Positions 46,872 through 54,979 of a stretch of DNA of 64,000 nucleotides are shown one piece after another (positions within the stretch are counted from its first letter, which is position 1; each line of letters starts with the position of its first letter). This DNA is from Persicobacter psychrovividus (GTDB taxonomy: Bacteria > Bacteroidota > Bacteroidia > Cytophagales > Cyclobacteriaceae). Under the pieces are notes generated by a model that worked only from the letters and a program-made list of their open reading frames with translations, did no database searches and was not told the origin of the DNA. The position numbers were made by a program, and so were the translations under genes. The stretch spans positions 2,604,001-2,668,000 of the forward strand of contig NZ_AP025292.1 of NCBI RefSeq assembly GCF_036492425.1, given 5' to 3'.

Positions 46872-47278
46872 TCGGTAACTTTCTGTAATGATTCCTAATT
46901 AAAGTTCAGTCCTTCGCCGTCGGTCTCGACTACTATGACTTCGGCTGACTTCTCGCAGTAAACCTTTTTCGAACGTGTCCTTTACTATTAGTAGACACCC
47001 CTGCGAGATCTCCCGCGGTAAGACGATTAACTTTCTCCCCATCTACCTGCACCATTTACAGCATTGCCTTCCGAGTAGTTTTGGACTTTACTTTGTTATG
47101 CAAGCTTATCCAAACAATACTGCCTCATGATGTTTGTGTCCCTCAGGCCAGAGATTTGCATACGGCTTCCTTCAGATTATACCTCACGGTATACACCCTT
47201 GCCTTCTGCTATGTGGTTGGCACTACTAACCCCCACTACGGACTTGCACCGATTAGTTAATCGCCATGCACGGCGCAC
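46872..47278 (-). ncRNA. 5' ribozyme part of the group II intron (domains I-IV)
   Basis: This 407-nt part of the intron has no gene. It starts GTGCGCCGTGCATGG on the minus strand and contains the GTGCAAGTCCGTAGTGGGGG stretch seen near the start of many group II introns. Base pairing between domains was not computed. Confidence 0.65.
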
Positions 47279-47280
47279 AT

Positions 47281-47320
47281 AAAAAAAAAGCCTGGCAATT
47301 TGCGTTGCCAGGCTTTTTTT
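47281..47320. terminator. Copy of the dnaA terminator (copy A)
   Basis: The stem is GCCTGGCAA / TTGCCAGGC, as in 51300-51336, with A9 on the left. On the minus strand it directly precedes the intron and is its landing site. Confidence 0.85.
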
Positions 47321-47329
47321 AGGTATAAA

Positions 47330-47373
47330 TTAACGGGAGGTCATTTTCAATTGCTTATTGACATCCTTGATTT
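47330..47373 (-). pseudogene. dnaA: dnaA 3'-end fragment
   Basis: The 44 bp are identical to the last codons of dnaA (51346-51389) with the stop codon, encoding IKDVNKQLKMTSR. At 47374 identity stops abruptly. It is a remnant of the duplication, with no coding role. Confidence 0.85.
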
Positions 47374-47498
47374 CAGTCGTCATAGGCTCCCGTTTACTGC
47401 CACTTATTTTTTAAAACCTTGATTTCCTTGATTGAAAGGATTAACATGATTTTTTTCTTCCTGTAATAGCATAATTAATCACTTCTATATTCGGCCAC

Positions 47499-47527
47499 TT
47501 TGGTTCAAGCGTCCCGCTTGGACCAAA
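47499..47527. repeat. REP-like palindrome
   Basis: TTTGGTTCAAGCG, tcc, CGCTTGGACCAAA: the arms pair at 12 of 13 positions. Same family as the units in both spacers (45.25 and 51.17 kb). Confidence 0.65.
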
Positions 47528-47561
47528 GTCAATTCAGCGCCTCTGCCCAATCACTACATTT

Positions 47562-47691
47562 ACACTAATCGTGGACTGTCGAGTATTTTTGTACCTCACG
47601 GTACGGACGTTGCATGCAACGTCCCTACGGCACTAAAAATGATGTTTTTGGATAAGCTAATGGAATATTTTCGACAGGCTACACTAATCGT
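47562..47691. repeat. MITE-like element with direct-repeat ends
   Basis: The 11-bp direct repeat ACACTAATCGT occurs at 47562-47572 and 47681-47691. Inside, CTGTCGA (from 47575) and TCGACAG (47671-47677) form terminal inverted repeats, with GTACC/GGTAC and a perfect 20-bp palindrome at 47605-47624 in the middle. No gene fits. This is the layout of a small non-autonomous element with target duplication (inference). Confidence 0.5.
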
Positions 47692-47746
47692 AGGTTTATA
47701 CCTTCAACCCACAGACTAAAAATAAATATTTAAAAATTTTCACCAC

Positions 47747-47779
47747 CATGCAACCCTTCCCAACTTTTGCGCATCATGA
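47747..47779 (+). promoter_or_regulatory. ECF-type promoter motif upstream of the TonB receptor
   Basis: 28 of 33 positions match 43068-43100 in front of the GIN cluster. The spacing GCAACC-N15-GCATCA is the same. It lies 123 bp before the ATG at 47903. Confidence 0.5.
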
Positions 47780-47902
47780 TGGTGAGTATATTATAAATTT
47801 ATACTCAAAAATATAAATAAAAAACACCACCTATCACCTTTTTTCTCTTTTGTAATTGGTTGGTACTTTTTTTATCAATTTTTTTTAAAAACTTGAAATA
47901 CT

Positions 47903-50311
47903 ATGAAATATTTTTTCCCACTAATAGCATTTTTTTTACTGCTAAGCCAAACCTCCTTTGCACAATCAGTAATGTTAAAAGGAAAGTTGGTCAATACCGA
48001 TCAGCAACCAGTAGAATTTGCTAATGCTTATTTGATGTCTTCCCAAGACAGTACTTACATCGAAGGAGATGTTACGAAAGAGGACGGTTTATTCTCTATT
48101 AGCACTACTCCAGGCAAATATATTCTACACTTGAACATGATAGGCTTCCAGGACGAATATCTACCAATAACAATAACCAAAGATACCAACATAGGAACGA
48201 AAGTACTTCAAGACAATATTCAACTAGATGAAGTTCAGATCACCTACAAAAGAAGCAAAATCGAAAGCCAGGGAAATAAAACCATTTTTCGGGTAAGTGA
48301 TACCTTTGAAGCCAATATCAGTACCTCAAGCTATGACCTACTTAAAAGAGTACCAGGCTTAATCGTTGATACCAATAGCAATAGTATATCTATTGTTGGA
48401 AGAAGTGTTGCCAGAATATTAGTTAATGGCAGAATGGTCAATTTATCAGGTGAACCACTTAACTCCTATCTTAAAAGCATTAACCCTACTAATATTGAAA
48501 AAATTGAACTGATGCAGAACCCTCCTGCACGCTATGATGCCGAAGGAAATGCGGGGCTTATTAATATCGTACTAAAACATCGCACATCCGATTACCTTGG
48601 TGGAGCAGTAGGCTCAACGTATAAAAAACGTAACAGAGGACAAGATCTCTACAACAATGTGGCATTGAACTACTCTAAAAAGGATTGGAACCTTAGTACA
48701 TCTCTTAACTATGACTTGAGCAACCCACAAAGAAAATATGACATCACGCAAGAAAACATTGGGAAATTAGTTAATCCTACCGATGGTCTATGGAGTATAG
48801 ATGGGAAAGGCTTGGGCTTTAACCTGGCAACAGATTATAAAATTAACAATCGTTGGTTTGTTGGTTTGGGATACACTTTTAACAATAATGATGAAGACGA
48901 AAAGAATACAGGTGTTCGAAGTGCTTATGACCTCACAGAGAACCAAAAAGACCTTACCTATATTAACCATTACTTCAACATAGGTAACTCACTCAATCGT
49001 ACCCATAACCTAACAAGTTTCATTGATTACAGCATCGATGACCAAGGAGGGAAATTATCATTAGAAGCAGGTACGGTGCTTTCTGATGGGAGCTCTGACC
49101 AATTATTTGATAACCAACTTGACCATCAAAACGGCAATATAGAGCAAATCAAAAAACAAAACCAATTTGGCTCTGAAAGTAAAGTTTATACTTTAGGGCT
49201 AAATGCCTCAAAAAAAATACATGGCGTACAGTGGTCTGCTGGTCTTAAATACACCCAAAACCAAAGAACAAACGACTTCAAAGACTTCGATTACCAAGAC
49301 GATCAACCCATACTCAATTTACCGAACTCCAGTGAATTTGATTATAATGAATCAATTTCAGCGATATACACCGAAGTCAACAAGAATTGGAAAAATATCA
49401 GCTTACAACTTGGACTGAGAGGAGAATACACAAAAATAGCCACAAAAGAACACTTATTAGACAGTGCCAATAACAGTGACTATTTCAAAATATTCCCAAC
49501 ATTCAATCTAAGCTACACAGACTCCTCAGGCAGTTACTTTGGATTATCTTATAATCGAAGATTAACCCGTCCTGGTATGGGAGTATTATCTCCAGCCGTC
49601 ATGTTCTTTGGAGAACAAGCCATTGTCGTAGGTAATCCATACCTCACACCGATGTATATCAACGACCTGTCCTTTAAATATCAAAAAGGGAACCTATCAG
49701 CAGGAGTAGGTTACTCGATAGAAACAGACATGTACAACGCTGAAGTGCAGTATTTTGACACTGAAAAACAGATGTATGTCAATACCCGATTCAATAATTT
49801 TGAGCAACATAACATCTATGGATATATCAACTATAACTACCGAAAATTCTCTTGGTGGGAAAGTAACAATACCATATATGCTAAACACTTTTTAAATACG
49901 AATACCAATCAGGAATTTGATATCGCTGACAGTGAAGGTTGGGAAGCTTATTTCAGCACCCAAAACACATTCTTCCCTATCGCAGACAACAAAAACTTTT
50001 CACTCAATTTTCATTATTGGTTCAACCCAAGAATAGTAACAGCACGAGAAACCACTTATGGAAAGCAGAACTTAGACATAGGAGCTAATCTATTATTGCT
50101 GGACAGAAAGTTAATATTTTCAGCACAAGTGACTGATATTTTTGACACGAACATCGATAGACAAACGACAATACAGAATGACGTCATTTTGAGAACAAAC
50201 TTTAACAATGATGTTAGAAGCATTCAGGTAGGCGTTCGCTATATCTTTGGAGGAAATAAAAAAGAATCTCGCATGAGACGTGTAAATAGAGATTCAATGA
50301 GAAGACTTTAG
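47903..50311 (+). CDS. TonB-dependent receptor family protein, AT-rich (outer membrane barrel)
   Basis: The 802-residue protein has a signal peptide (FFPLIAFFLLLSQTSFAQ), then a carboxypeptidase-like N-domain (LKGKLVNTDQQPVEFANAYLMSSQDS ... GLFSISTTPGKYILHLNMIGFQDEYLPI), a plug (VPGLIVDTNSNSISIVGRSVARILVNGRMV, NPPARYDAEGNAGLINIVLKH) and a barrel, with YNRRLTRPGMGVLSP and VGNPYLTPMYINDLSFKY. The family is that of the receptor at 9651, here with only moderate similarity. Codon use is clearly more AT-rich than in the rest of the window, a sign of transfer. It is followed, 125 bp later, by the fourth GIN gene, and preceded by an ECF-like motif. The ligand is unknown. Confidence 0.88.
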   Translation: MKYFFPLIAFFLLLSQTSFAQSVMLKGKLVNTDQQPVEFANAYLMSSQDSTYIEGDVTKEDGLFSISTTPGKYILHLNMIGFQDEYLPITITKDTNIGTKVLQDNIQLDEVQITYKRSKIESQGNKTIFRVSDTFEANISTSSYDLLKRVPGLIVDTNSNSISIVGRSVARILVNGRMVNLSGEPLNSYLKSINPTNIEKIELMQNPPARYDAEGNAGLINIVLKHRTSDYLGGAVGSTYKKRNRGQDLYNNVALNYSKKDWNLSTSLNYDLSNPQRKYDITQENIGKLVNPTDGLWSIDGKGLGFNLATDYKINNRWFVGLGYTFNNNDEDEKNTGVRSAYDLTENQKDLTYINHYFNIGNSLNRTHNLTSFIDYSIDDQGGKLSLEAGTVLSDGSSDQLFDNQLDHQNGNIEQIKKQNQFGSESKVYTLGLNASKKIHGVQWSAGLKYTQNQRTNDFKDFDYQDDQPILNLPNSSEFDYNESISAIYTEVNKNWKNISLQLGLRGEYTKIATKEHLLDSANNSDYFKIFPTFNLSYTDSSGSYFGLSYNRRLTRPGMGVLSPAVMFFGEQAIVVGNPYLTPMYINDLSFKYQKGNLSAGVGYSIETDMYNAEVQYFDTEKQMYVNTRFNNFEQHNIYGYINYNYRKFSWWESNNTIYAKHFLNTNTNQEFDIADSEGWEAYFSTQNTFFPIADNKNFSLNFHYWFNPRIVTARETTYGKQNLDIGANLLLLDRKLIFSAQVTDIFDTNIDRQTTIQNDVILRTNFNNDVRSIQVGVRYIFGGNKKESRMRRVNRDSMRRL

Positions 50312-50436
50312 GATTACTTGTAAATCTAATCGCATAGATCTCTACTGGTAATAGGCTCCTGTAAATTAATAGGAGGTGGTGCCCAAAGATCCTCCGTTAC
50401 TGCAATTGATTTCGTTAAATATACAAAAAAATAATC

Positions 50437-51123
50437 ATGAAAAAATTACTCCAGACTCTTCTAATGGTCTTTGCTATAGTTAGCACTGTGGTAGCTAAAG
50501 ACATTGAAAAAAGAACCATTGAGGTAAAGTCATTCAATGAACTGCACTTCGCAAGTGCTTTTGAGGTGTTTATTACCCAAGGTAAAGATTGTCAAATGGT
50601 GATGGAAGGCCGTCCGCAAGACTTGGATTTAGTTAAAATCAAGACAATTGACAAAAGCCTAAGTGTTAGCATGCAAGACGGTCGCCACAAAACAAAAAAA
50701 ATAACCCTCTACTTTCAAGTCAAAGATATCAACGAGGTGCAGACTTCGGGAGCTTGTAATGTGTATTCTAAAAATGTACTGAAGTCAGATAATTTGCAAG
50801 TCAGGGCGTCAGGTGCATCAAAAATGAAGCTTGAACTTAACACAAAGAACGTTGAAGTTCGCTGTTCGGGTGCAAGTAATGTCATGTTGGTGGGGACTAC
50901 AGATAATTTTATAGCGAAACTTTCTGGTGCGAGCAATGTAAGAGCCAAAGATATGATTAGCAACCAAGTGCATGTTTCCATGAATGGCGCATCAAACCTT
51001 AAAATCCACGCCAATAATTCCATAGAAGGTAACTGCTTAGGTGCATCGTCTGTGAAATTTGTAGGCGATCCTCAGCGTGTCTTGGTGAATACTTCAGGCG
51101 CAGGCTCGGTACAGCGATTGTAA
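50437..51123 (+). CDS. GIN-domain (DUF2807) exported protein, fourth of four
   Basis: The 228-residue protein has a signal peptide (LLQTLLMVFAIVSTVVA), the GIN head KSFNELHFASAFEVFITQGKDCQMVMEGRP and repeats like those of the third GIN protein (RASGASKMKL, CSGASNVMLVG, LSGASNVRA, MNGASNLKI, CLGASSVKF). It is similar to the third protein at many positions over its length, but is more AT-rich up to about codon 209; from there on the DNA is the same as in the third gene. It is thus a mosaic. It lies with the TonB receptor inside the direct repeats. Confidence 0.87.
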   Translation: MKKLLQTLLMVFAIVSTVVAKDIEKRTIEVKSFNELHFASAFEVFITQGKDCQMVMEGRPQDLDLVKIKTIDKSLSVSMQDGRHKTKKITLYFQVKDINEVQTSGACNVYSKNVLKSDNLQVRASGASKMKLELNTKNVEVRCSGASNVMLVGTTDNFIAKLSGASNVRAKDMISNQVHVSMNGASNLKIHANNSIEGNCLGASSVKFVGDPQRVLVNTSGAGSVQRL

Positions 51124-51169
51124 GGCTTTATTGGATGTTTTATTTGTCCACAGATTACTTATTCCTTGT

Positions 51170-51239
51170 TTTTAGTTCAAGTGTCTCGCTTGGACTAAAA
51201 ATTTAATGGCCTTTGATCCAAGCGGGACGCTTGAACCAA
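51170..51239. repeat. REP-like palindromes (copy B)
   Basis: The two palindromes at 51170-51200 and 51213-51239 match those at 45251-45281 and 45293-45320. Confidence 0.65.
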
Positions 51240-51299
51240 CCATTATCACGAGCCGGACTCTCGCGATAGTGGATTCATCCTAACCACAAAAAATCAAAT

Positions 51300-51336
51300 A
51301 AAAAAGCCTGGCAATTTGCGTTGCCAGGCTTTTTTT
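51300..51336. terminator. Bidirectional terminator between GIN4 and dnaA
   Basis: A 9-bp perfect stem (GCCTGGCAA / TTGCCAGGC) with A6 on the left and T7 on the right can end both the GIN and the dnaA transcript. Confidence 0.88.
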
Positions 51337-51345
51337 AGGTATAAA

Positions 51346-52782
51346 TTAACGGGAGGTCATTTTCAATTGCTTATTGACATCCTTGATTTTCTGTTTCAAC
51401 TCATTGTCCTTTTCCAACATATCATTGACCGACTGCACGGCGTGAATCACTGTTGAGTGATCTCGGCCACCGAAATGATAACCGATGGACTTTAGCGAAT
51501 GATTGGTATATTCCTTAGAGAAATACATGGCGATCTGCCTTGCTATCACGATTTCCTTTTTACGGGTTTTCGCTTTCAGGTCCTCCACTTTCAGTTTAAA
51601 ATATTCCGCTACGGTCTTCTGAATGAAATCAATCCCTACTTCCGTTTCGATATCATGGACGATATTCTTCAGGATTTGCTTGGCCAAAGGCACATCAATG
51701 TCCTGCCGAACCAATGAAGCGTGGGCGATCAAACTGATCAGCACCCCTTCCAACTCACGGATGTTGGTATCGATCGTATGCGCCAAATATTCCAATACAT
51801 CTTCAGGAATGTTGATTCCGTCTGCCTGCATTTTTTTCTGAATAATGGCAATTCTCGTTTCGAAATCTGGCGTCTGCAAATCTGCGGTCAGCCCCCATTT
51901 AAATCGAGACAACAAACGTTCCTGCAAGCCTTTCAACTCTCTTGGCGGGCAATCGGAAGTCATGATAATCTGCTTACCCGACTGATGCAAGTGGTTGAAA
52001 ATATGGAAGAACATCTCCTGTGTTTTTTCCTTTCCCGAGAGAAATTGCACATCATCAATAATCAGTACATCCACCTGCAGATAGAAGTTCTGAAACTCCC
52101 GCATTTGGTTGGCCTTCAAAGCCTCAATAAACTGATTGGTGAATTTTTCAGAAGATACATACAAAACGAATTTGCCTGTAAAGTCCTCTTTCCGCAAAAT
52201 CTCGTTTCCTACCGCCTGTACCAAGTGTGTTTTCCCAAGCCCAACGCCTCCGTAAAGCATCAAAGGGTTGAAAGAGGTAATCCCTGGCTTTTGTGCCACG
52301 GCAAAACCTGCCGAACGCGCCAAGCGATTACAATCGCCTTCAATGTAATTTTCGAAAGTGTAATTGGGGTTCAGGTTAGAGTTTTTCACACTCTTATCTA
52401 TGGCCTGAATATAAAATGGGCTTGTATAGTTATTCTGGTTTTCGGATCCGTCTTTTTTCGGTCCTGTTTTGCTGGACTTGGAGCCGTTGGGCAAATTAAC
52501 CGTGTAAGGCTGGTTGTTTTCATTACCACGATCCACGATCACCGAATACTCCAGCCGACCATTTTTACCAATCTCTTTATCGATTGCTGCACGCAACAAA
52601 TAAACGAAGTGCTCTTCCAGGTATTCGTAAAAATACTGGCTCGGCACTTGAATGGTCAAAACAGTACCATTCAGACGCAACGGCACGATAGGATTAAACC
52701 AAGTGGTAAAAGCCTGTTCTGATATATTGCTTCTTACAAATTCAAGGCAGCGTTGCCAAACCGATTGCGCATCCAAATTCAT
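51346..52782 (-). CDS. dnaA: Chromosomal replication initiator DnaA
   Basis: DnaA binds oriC, melts it and loads the helicase. The 478 residues show domain I (SVWQRCLEFVRSNISEQAFTTWF), a linker rich in N and G, the AAA+ domain with Walker A GGVGLGKT at 178-185 and Walker B LIIDDVQFL, and domain IV with the DNA-binding GGRDHSTVIHA near the end. ATG at 52782. No DnaA-box cluster was seen in the 98 bp upstream or behind the gene, so this is not proof of oriC. Its last 44 bp have a second copy at 47330-47373. Confidence 0.98.
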   Translation of the reverse strand: MNLDAQSVWQRCLEFVRSNISEQAFTTWFNPIVPLRLNGTVLTIQVPSQYFYEYLEEHFVYLLRAAIDKEIGKNGRLEYSVIVDRGNENNQPYTVNLPNGSKSSKTGPKKDGSENQNNYTSPFYIQAIDKSVKNSNLNPNYTFENYIEGDCNRLARSAGFAVAQKPGITSFNPLMLYGGVGLGKTHLVQAVGNEILRKEDFTGKFVLYVSSEKFTNQFIEALKANQMREFQNFYLQVDVLIIDDVQFLSGKEKTQEMFFHIFNHLHQSGKQIIMTSDCPPRELKGLQERLLSRFKWGLTADLQTPDFETRIAIIQKKMQADGINIPEDVLEYLAHTIDTNIRELEGVLISLIAHASLVRQDIDVPLAKQILKNIVHDIETEVGIDFIQKTVAEYFKLKVEDLKAKTRKKEIVIARQIAMYFSKEYTNHSLKSIGYHFGGRDHSTVIHAVQSVNDMLEKDNELKQKIKDVNKQLKMTSR

Positions 52783-52880
52783 TACCGAATAAAAATTAAC
52801 CCGATCTTGGGAGGTTCCAAAAAGGAAACCAAAATTGATAAAAAATCCCTTAAAAAAAAAGAACTATCGATTTTCGATCA

Positions 52881-53798
52881 CTAAAGTTGAACGTTTTTCC
52901 CGTTAATTCCACTTTTCTTTTTCTTTCGATCAAAAGTAACTTGAATTTTCCCAATCCTTACCCCTGACCAGCCCGAATGATTTATCAGTACCTCTTCGCC
53001 TTGTGGGTTTTTCACATACACTGGTGCGTCCATAAAAGTATGAGAATGGCCTCCCAGAATAATGTCGAGCCCACTGACCGCCTGCGCCACTTTTACGTCA
53101 TCCATTTTTGGACCATCGTACTTATAGCCGAGGTGACTCAGACAAACCACCAAATCACAGCCTTTATCCTGGCGTAATTCCTTCACCATCTTTTGGCTTA
53201 CCTTTATAGGGTCAAGGTATTTGGTTTTGCCATAGTTTTTATCCCAAACCATGCCGTCGAGCTCTACACCAAGTCCGAACACGCCAATTTTCACCCCCTG
53301 GCGCTCAAACACTTTATAAGGCTGAAAGCGATCCTTGAGAATGGTTTCGCTGAAGTCGTAATTCGAGCAGATGAATGGGAATTCTGCATATTGCAGCATG
53401 TTGCGGATGCCCTCCAGCCCGTTGTCAAATTCGTGATTCCCAAGATTTGCCGCATCATAATGCATCTTGCTCATCAGCTTCATCTCCAGCTCTCCTTTGT
53501 AGAAGTTGAAATAAGGTGTTCCCTGTACAATATCGCCAGAATCAAAAAGCAACACATTTTCATGATCCTGACGGATTTTCTCTACCAAAGCCGCCCGAGC
53601 AGCATAGCCCCCTTCATTGGGGTAATCGGCAGAATTCTTGGGAAAAGCCTCAATGCGGGAGTGGGTATCGCCAGTATGCAGCAAGGTAATACTGATATGG
53701 TCATTTTTCTTGCTGGCAGCCTTCGTGATCGTCGGTGCCGCCACAGAAGCAAACAGGGCGCCTAAAGCGGATTTTTTCAAAAACTTTCTTCTTTCCAT
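52881..53798 (-). CDS. Metallophosphatase (5'-nucleotidase catalytic domain), Tat-exported
   Basis: The 305-residue protein starts with a twin-arginine signal (RRKFLKKSALGALFASVAAP). The dimetal phosphoesterase motifs of the UshA N-domain follow: HTGDTHSR (Asp44, His46), FDSGDIVQGTPYFNF, NLGNHEFDNG, and the C-terminal GGHSHTF. It should hydrolyse nucleotides or similar phosphate esters outside the inner membrane. The nucleotide-binding C-domain is missing here; it is encoded by the gene just upstream, 12 bp away. So the enzyme is split in two proteins. Confidence 0.92.
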   Translation of the reverse strand: MERRKFLKKSALGALFASVAAPTITKAASKKNDHISITLLHTGDTHSRIEAFPKNSADYPNEGGYAARAALVEKIRQDHENVLLFDSGDIVQGTPYFNFYKGELEMKLMSKMHYDAANLGNHEFDNGLEGIRNMLQYAEFPFICSNYDFSETILKDRFQPYKVFERQGVKIGVFGLGVELDGMVWDKNYGKTKYLDPIKVSQKMVKELRQDKGCDLVVCLSHLGYKYDGPKMDDVKVAQAVSGLDIILGGHSHTFMDAPVYVKNPQGEEVLINHSGWSGVRIGKIQVTFDRKKKKSGINGKNVQL

Positions 53799-53809
53799 CG
53801 TTGTATCTG

Positions 53810-54592
53810 TTAGTCGATTTTCACTCGGCCTTCCACTTTCGCCTCCACAGGTTTCCCCTGACTTTGGAAGGATTTCAAATAATCAAATATGGCATCGCGA
53901 ACATTGTAGCTGGATGCTTTCAAAACTCTGCAGTCACGGAAGAAGAACATTTTGTCGCCACCCCCTGCAAGATAATTACTCACCGACACGGTATAGGTTC
54001 TTGAAGGATCGAAAGGCTTACCGCCAATTTCAAGATCATCAATTTTACCATTGATAGCATGTACATAAGTATTGGAAACTGACGCCAGGCGGGTGTCCAC
54101 CAAATACTGCATCAATTGCATCACCTGTTCGCCGTTCAGTTCAAGGATATACACTCGGTTGTCGAAAGGCATCAGCTCATAAACATCCCGAGTGGTAATA
54201 GGCCCCTTGGCAATCGGCTTGCGCAGGCCGCCGTTGGTCATTACGCCCATATCCACAGGCTTTCCAAATTCTTTGGTTCCCTGCACCTGCATTAAATCAG
54301 CCATAAAATTCCCCAGGTTACATTCCACTGGCTGCGAGAACATCCGTTGTGCACTAACGGCCACCACATCACTCATGCCCTTATCCAGCTTTTCCTTGAA
54401 AGGGGCAATCATCTGTGTAATTTCCGCATCGGTGCCCTCCACCGCTTTCACGGGCTGATCCACACCTTGCACTGAGGATTTCACCAGTACCTTTGGCTGG
54501 CAGCCCAACATGGTTACCGCAAACAACAGCATCACCCAGAGGCTGCCAGTATGCGATGCATGCTTCGTAAAATTTTTCATATTCTTCATCAA
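53810..54592 (-). CDS. 5'-nucleotidase C-terminal domain lipoprotein
   Basis: The 260-residue protein has a signal and lipobox (FAVTMLGC, Cys31), so it should be an outer-membrane or inner-membrane lipoprotein. It matches the 5'-nucleotidase C-domain, with MTNGGLRKPIAKGPITTRDVYELMPFDNRVYILELNG and SNYLAGGGDKMFFF, which bind the nucleotide base. Alone it has no metal site; it lies 12 bp before the catalytic-domain gene, so the two chains probably form one enzyme. A second in-frame ATG at 54580 gives a cleaner start. Confidence 0.88.
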   Translation of the reverse strand: MMKNMKNFTKHASHTGSLWVMLLFAVTMLGCQPKVLVKSSVQGVDQPVKAVEGTDAEITQMIAPFKEKLDKGMSDVVAVSAQRMFSQPVECNLGNFMADLMQVQGTKEFGKPVDMGVMTNGGLRKPIAKGPITTRDVYELMPFDNRVYILELNGEQVMQLMQYLVDTRLASVSNTYVHAINGKIDDLEIGGKPFDPSRTYTVSVSNYLAGGGDKMFFFRDCRVLKASSYNVRDAIFDYLKSFQSQGKPVEAKVEGRVKID

Positions 54593-54979
54593 ATTAATCT
54601 GGTGCGCAATTTACAATCTTTCCCGCTCCTCTGCGCACCTGAAAACTATAATTTATTAAATCGAATTGGCACAATACTTACAAGAAGCTCGCCAAACCTT
54701 CTATTAATTATAAAAATGGTAAAACCATCACTATTTCAAGCCTTTTAAAAACAACACTCCCGATTCCGCTTTGTTGAGAAAAAAAAGCAATTCAAATTAT
54801 TGTTCAACACTTTAGCAATCTGCGCAGAGGAAACCGAGCGAGGTAAAAATATTGACGCCTACAGATTTTGATGGTATCCCGATTGTTTGATGATTGAATT
54901 TTTTCTTATACTTTTACGTTAGCGGTCAAGTAAAAAATTTTTACGGCCTATATATGATCAGATAAAACTAATTTTTAGA
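54593..54979. other. Divergent intergenic region, 387 bp
   Basis: It must hold the promoters of the 5'-nucleotidase operon and of bioB. A perfect 10-bp inverted repeat CCTCTGCGCA / TGCGCAGAGG lies at 54628-54637 and 54821-54830. No BirA-type operator or riboswitch was recognised. Confidence 0.5.

Larger units (their letters stand above)
45379..47278 (-). mobile_element. Group II intron, class C, with its reverse transcriptase
   Basis: The ends were found by comparison with the uninterrupted copy B at 51299/51300; an AT on both sides leaves 2 nt of doubt. On the minus strand the element starts GTGCGCC, the usual GTGCG start, has about 410 nt of ribozyme before the open frame, the reverse transcriptase, then domains V and VI, ending CCCTAT. 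It lies right behind the terminator stem of the dnaA copy in the direction of transcription, the target habit of class C introns. Length 1900 nt. Confidence 0.92.
45145..47373. repeat. Direct repeat copy A, split by a group II intron
   Basis: Without the intron (45379-47278), this copy matches 51064-51389 with 3 mismatches in the first 236 bp and an A-run 3 longer at the junction. It contains the 3' end of the third GIN gene, a spacer with REP-like palindromes, the dnaA terminator and the last 44 bp of dnaA. Confidence 0.9.
47374..47902. other. Intergenic region with palindromes and promoter motif, 529 bp
   Basis: Between the dnaA fragment and the TonB receptor no gene was found. It holds a REP-like palindrome (47499-47527), a MITE-like element (47562-47691) and the ECF-like motif (47747-47779). 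After that the DNA is very AT-rich to the start at 47903. Confidence 0.6.
51064..51389. repeat. Direct repeat copy B, uninterrupted
   Basis: This 326-bp copy goes from the 3' end of the fourth GIN gene over the spacer and the terminator into the last 44 bp of dnaA. It matches copy A (45145-47373 without the intron). It marks the right border of the receptor/GIN block. Confidence 0.9.

Noticed and set aside
51721-52722. 333-codon open frame opposite dnaA
   Set aside because: Full overlap with dnaA, which has clear motifs; the antisense product has no domain pattern.
52783-52880. oriC beside dnaA
   Set aside because: No group of TTATNCACA boxes in the 98 bp; single near-matches (TTGTCCACA at 45225 and its copy near 51144) are part of a repeated 14-mer also found inverted at 22791.
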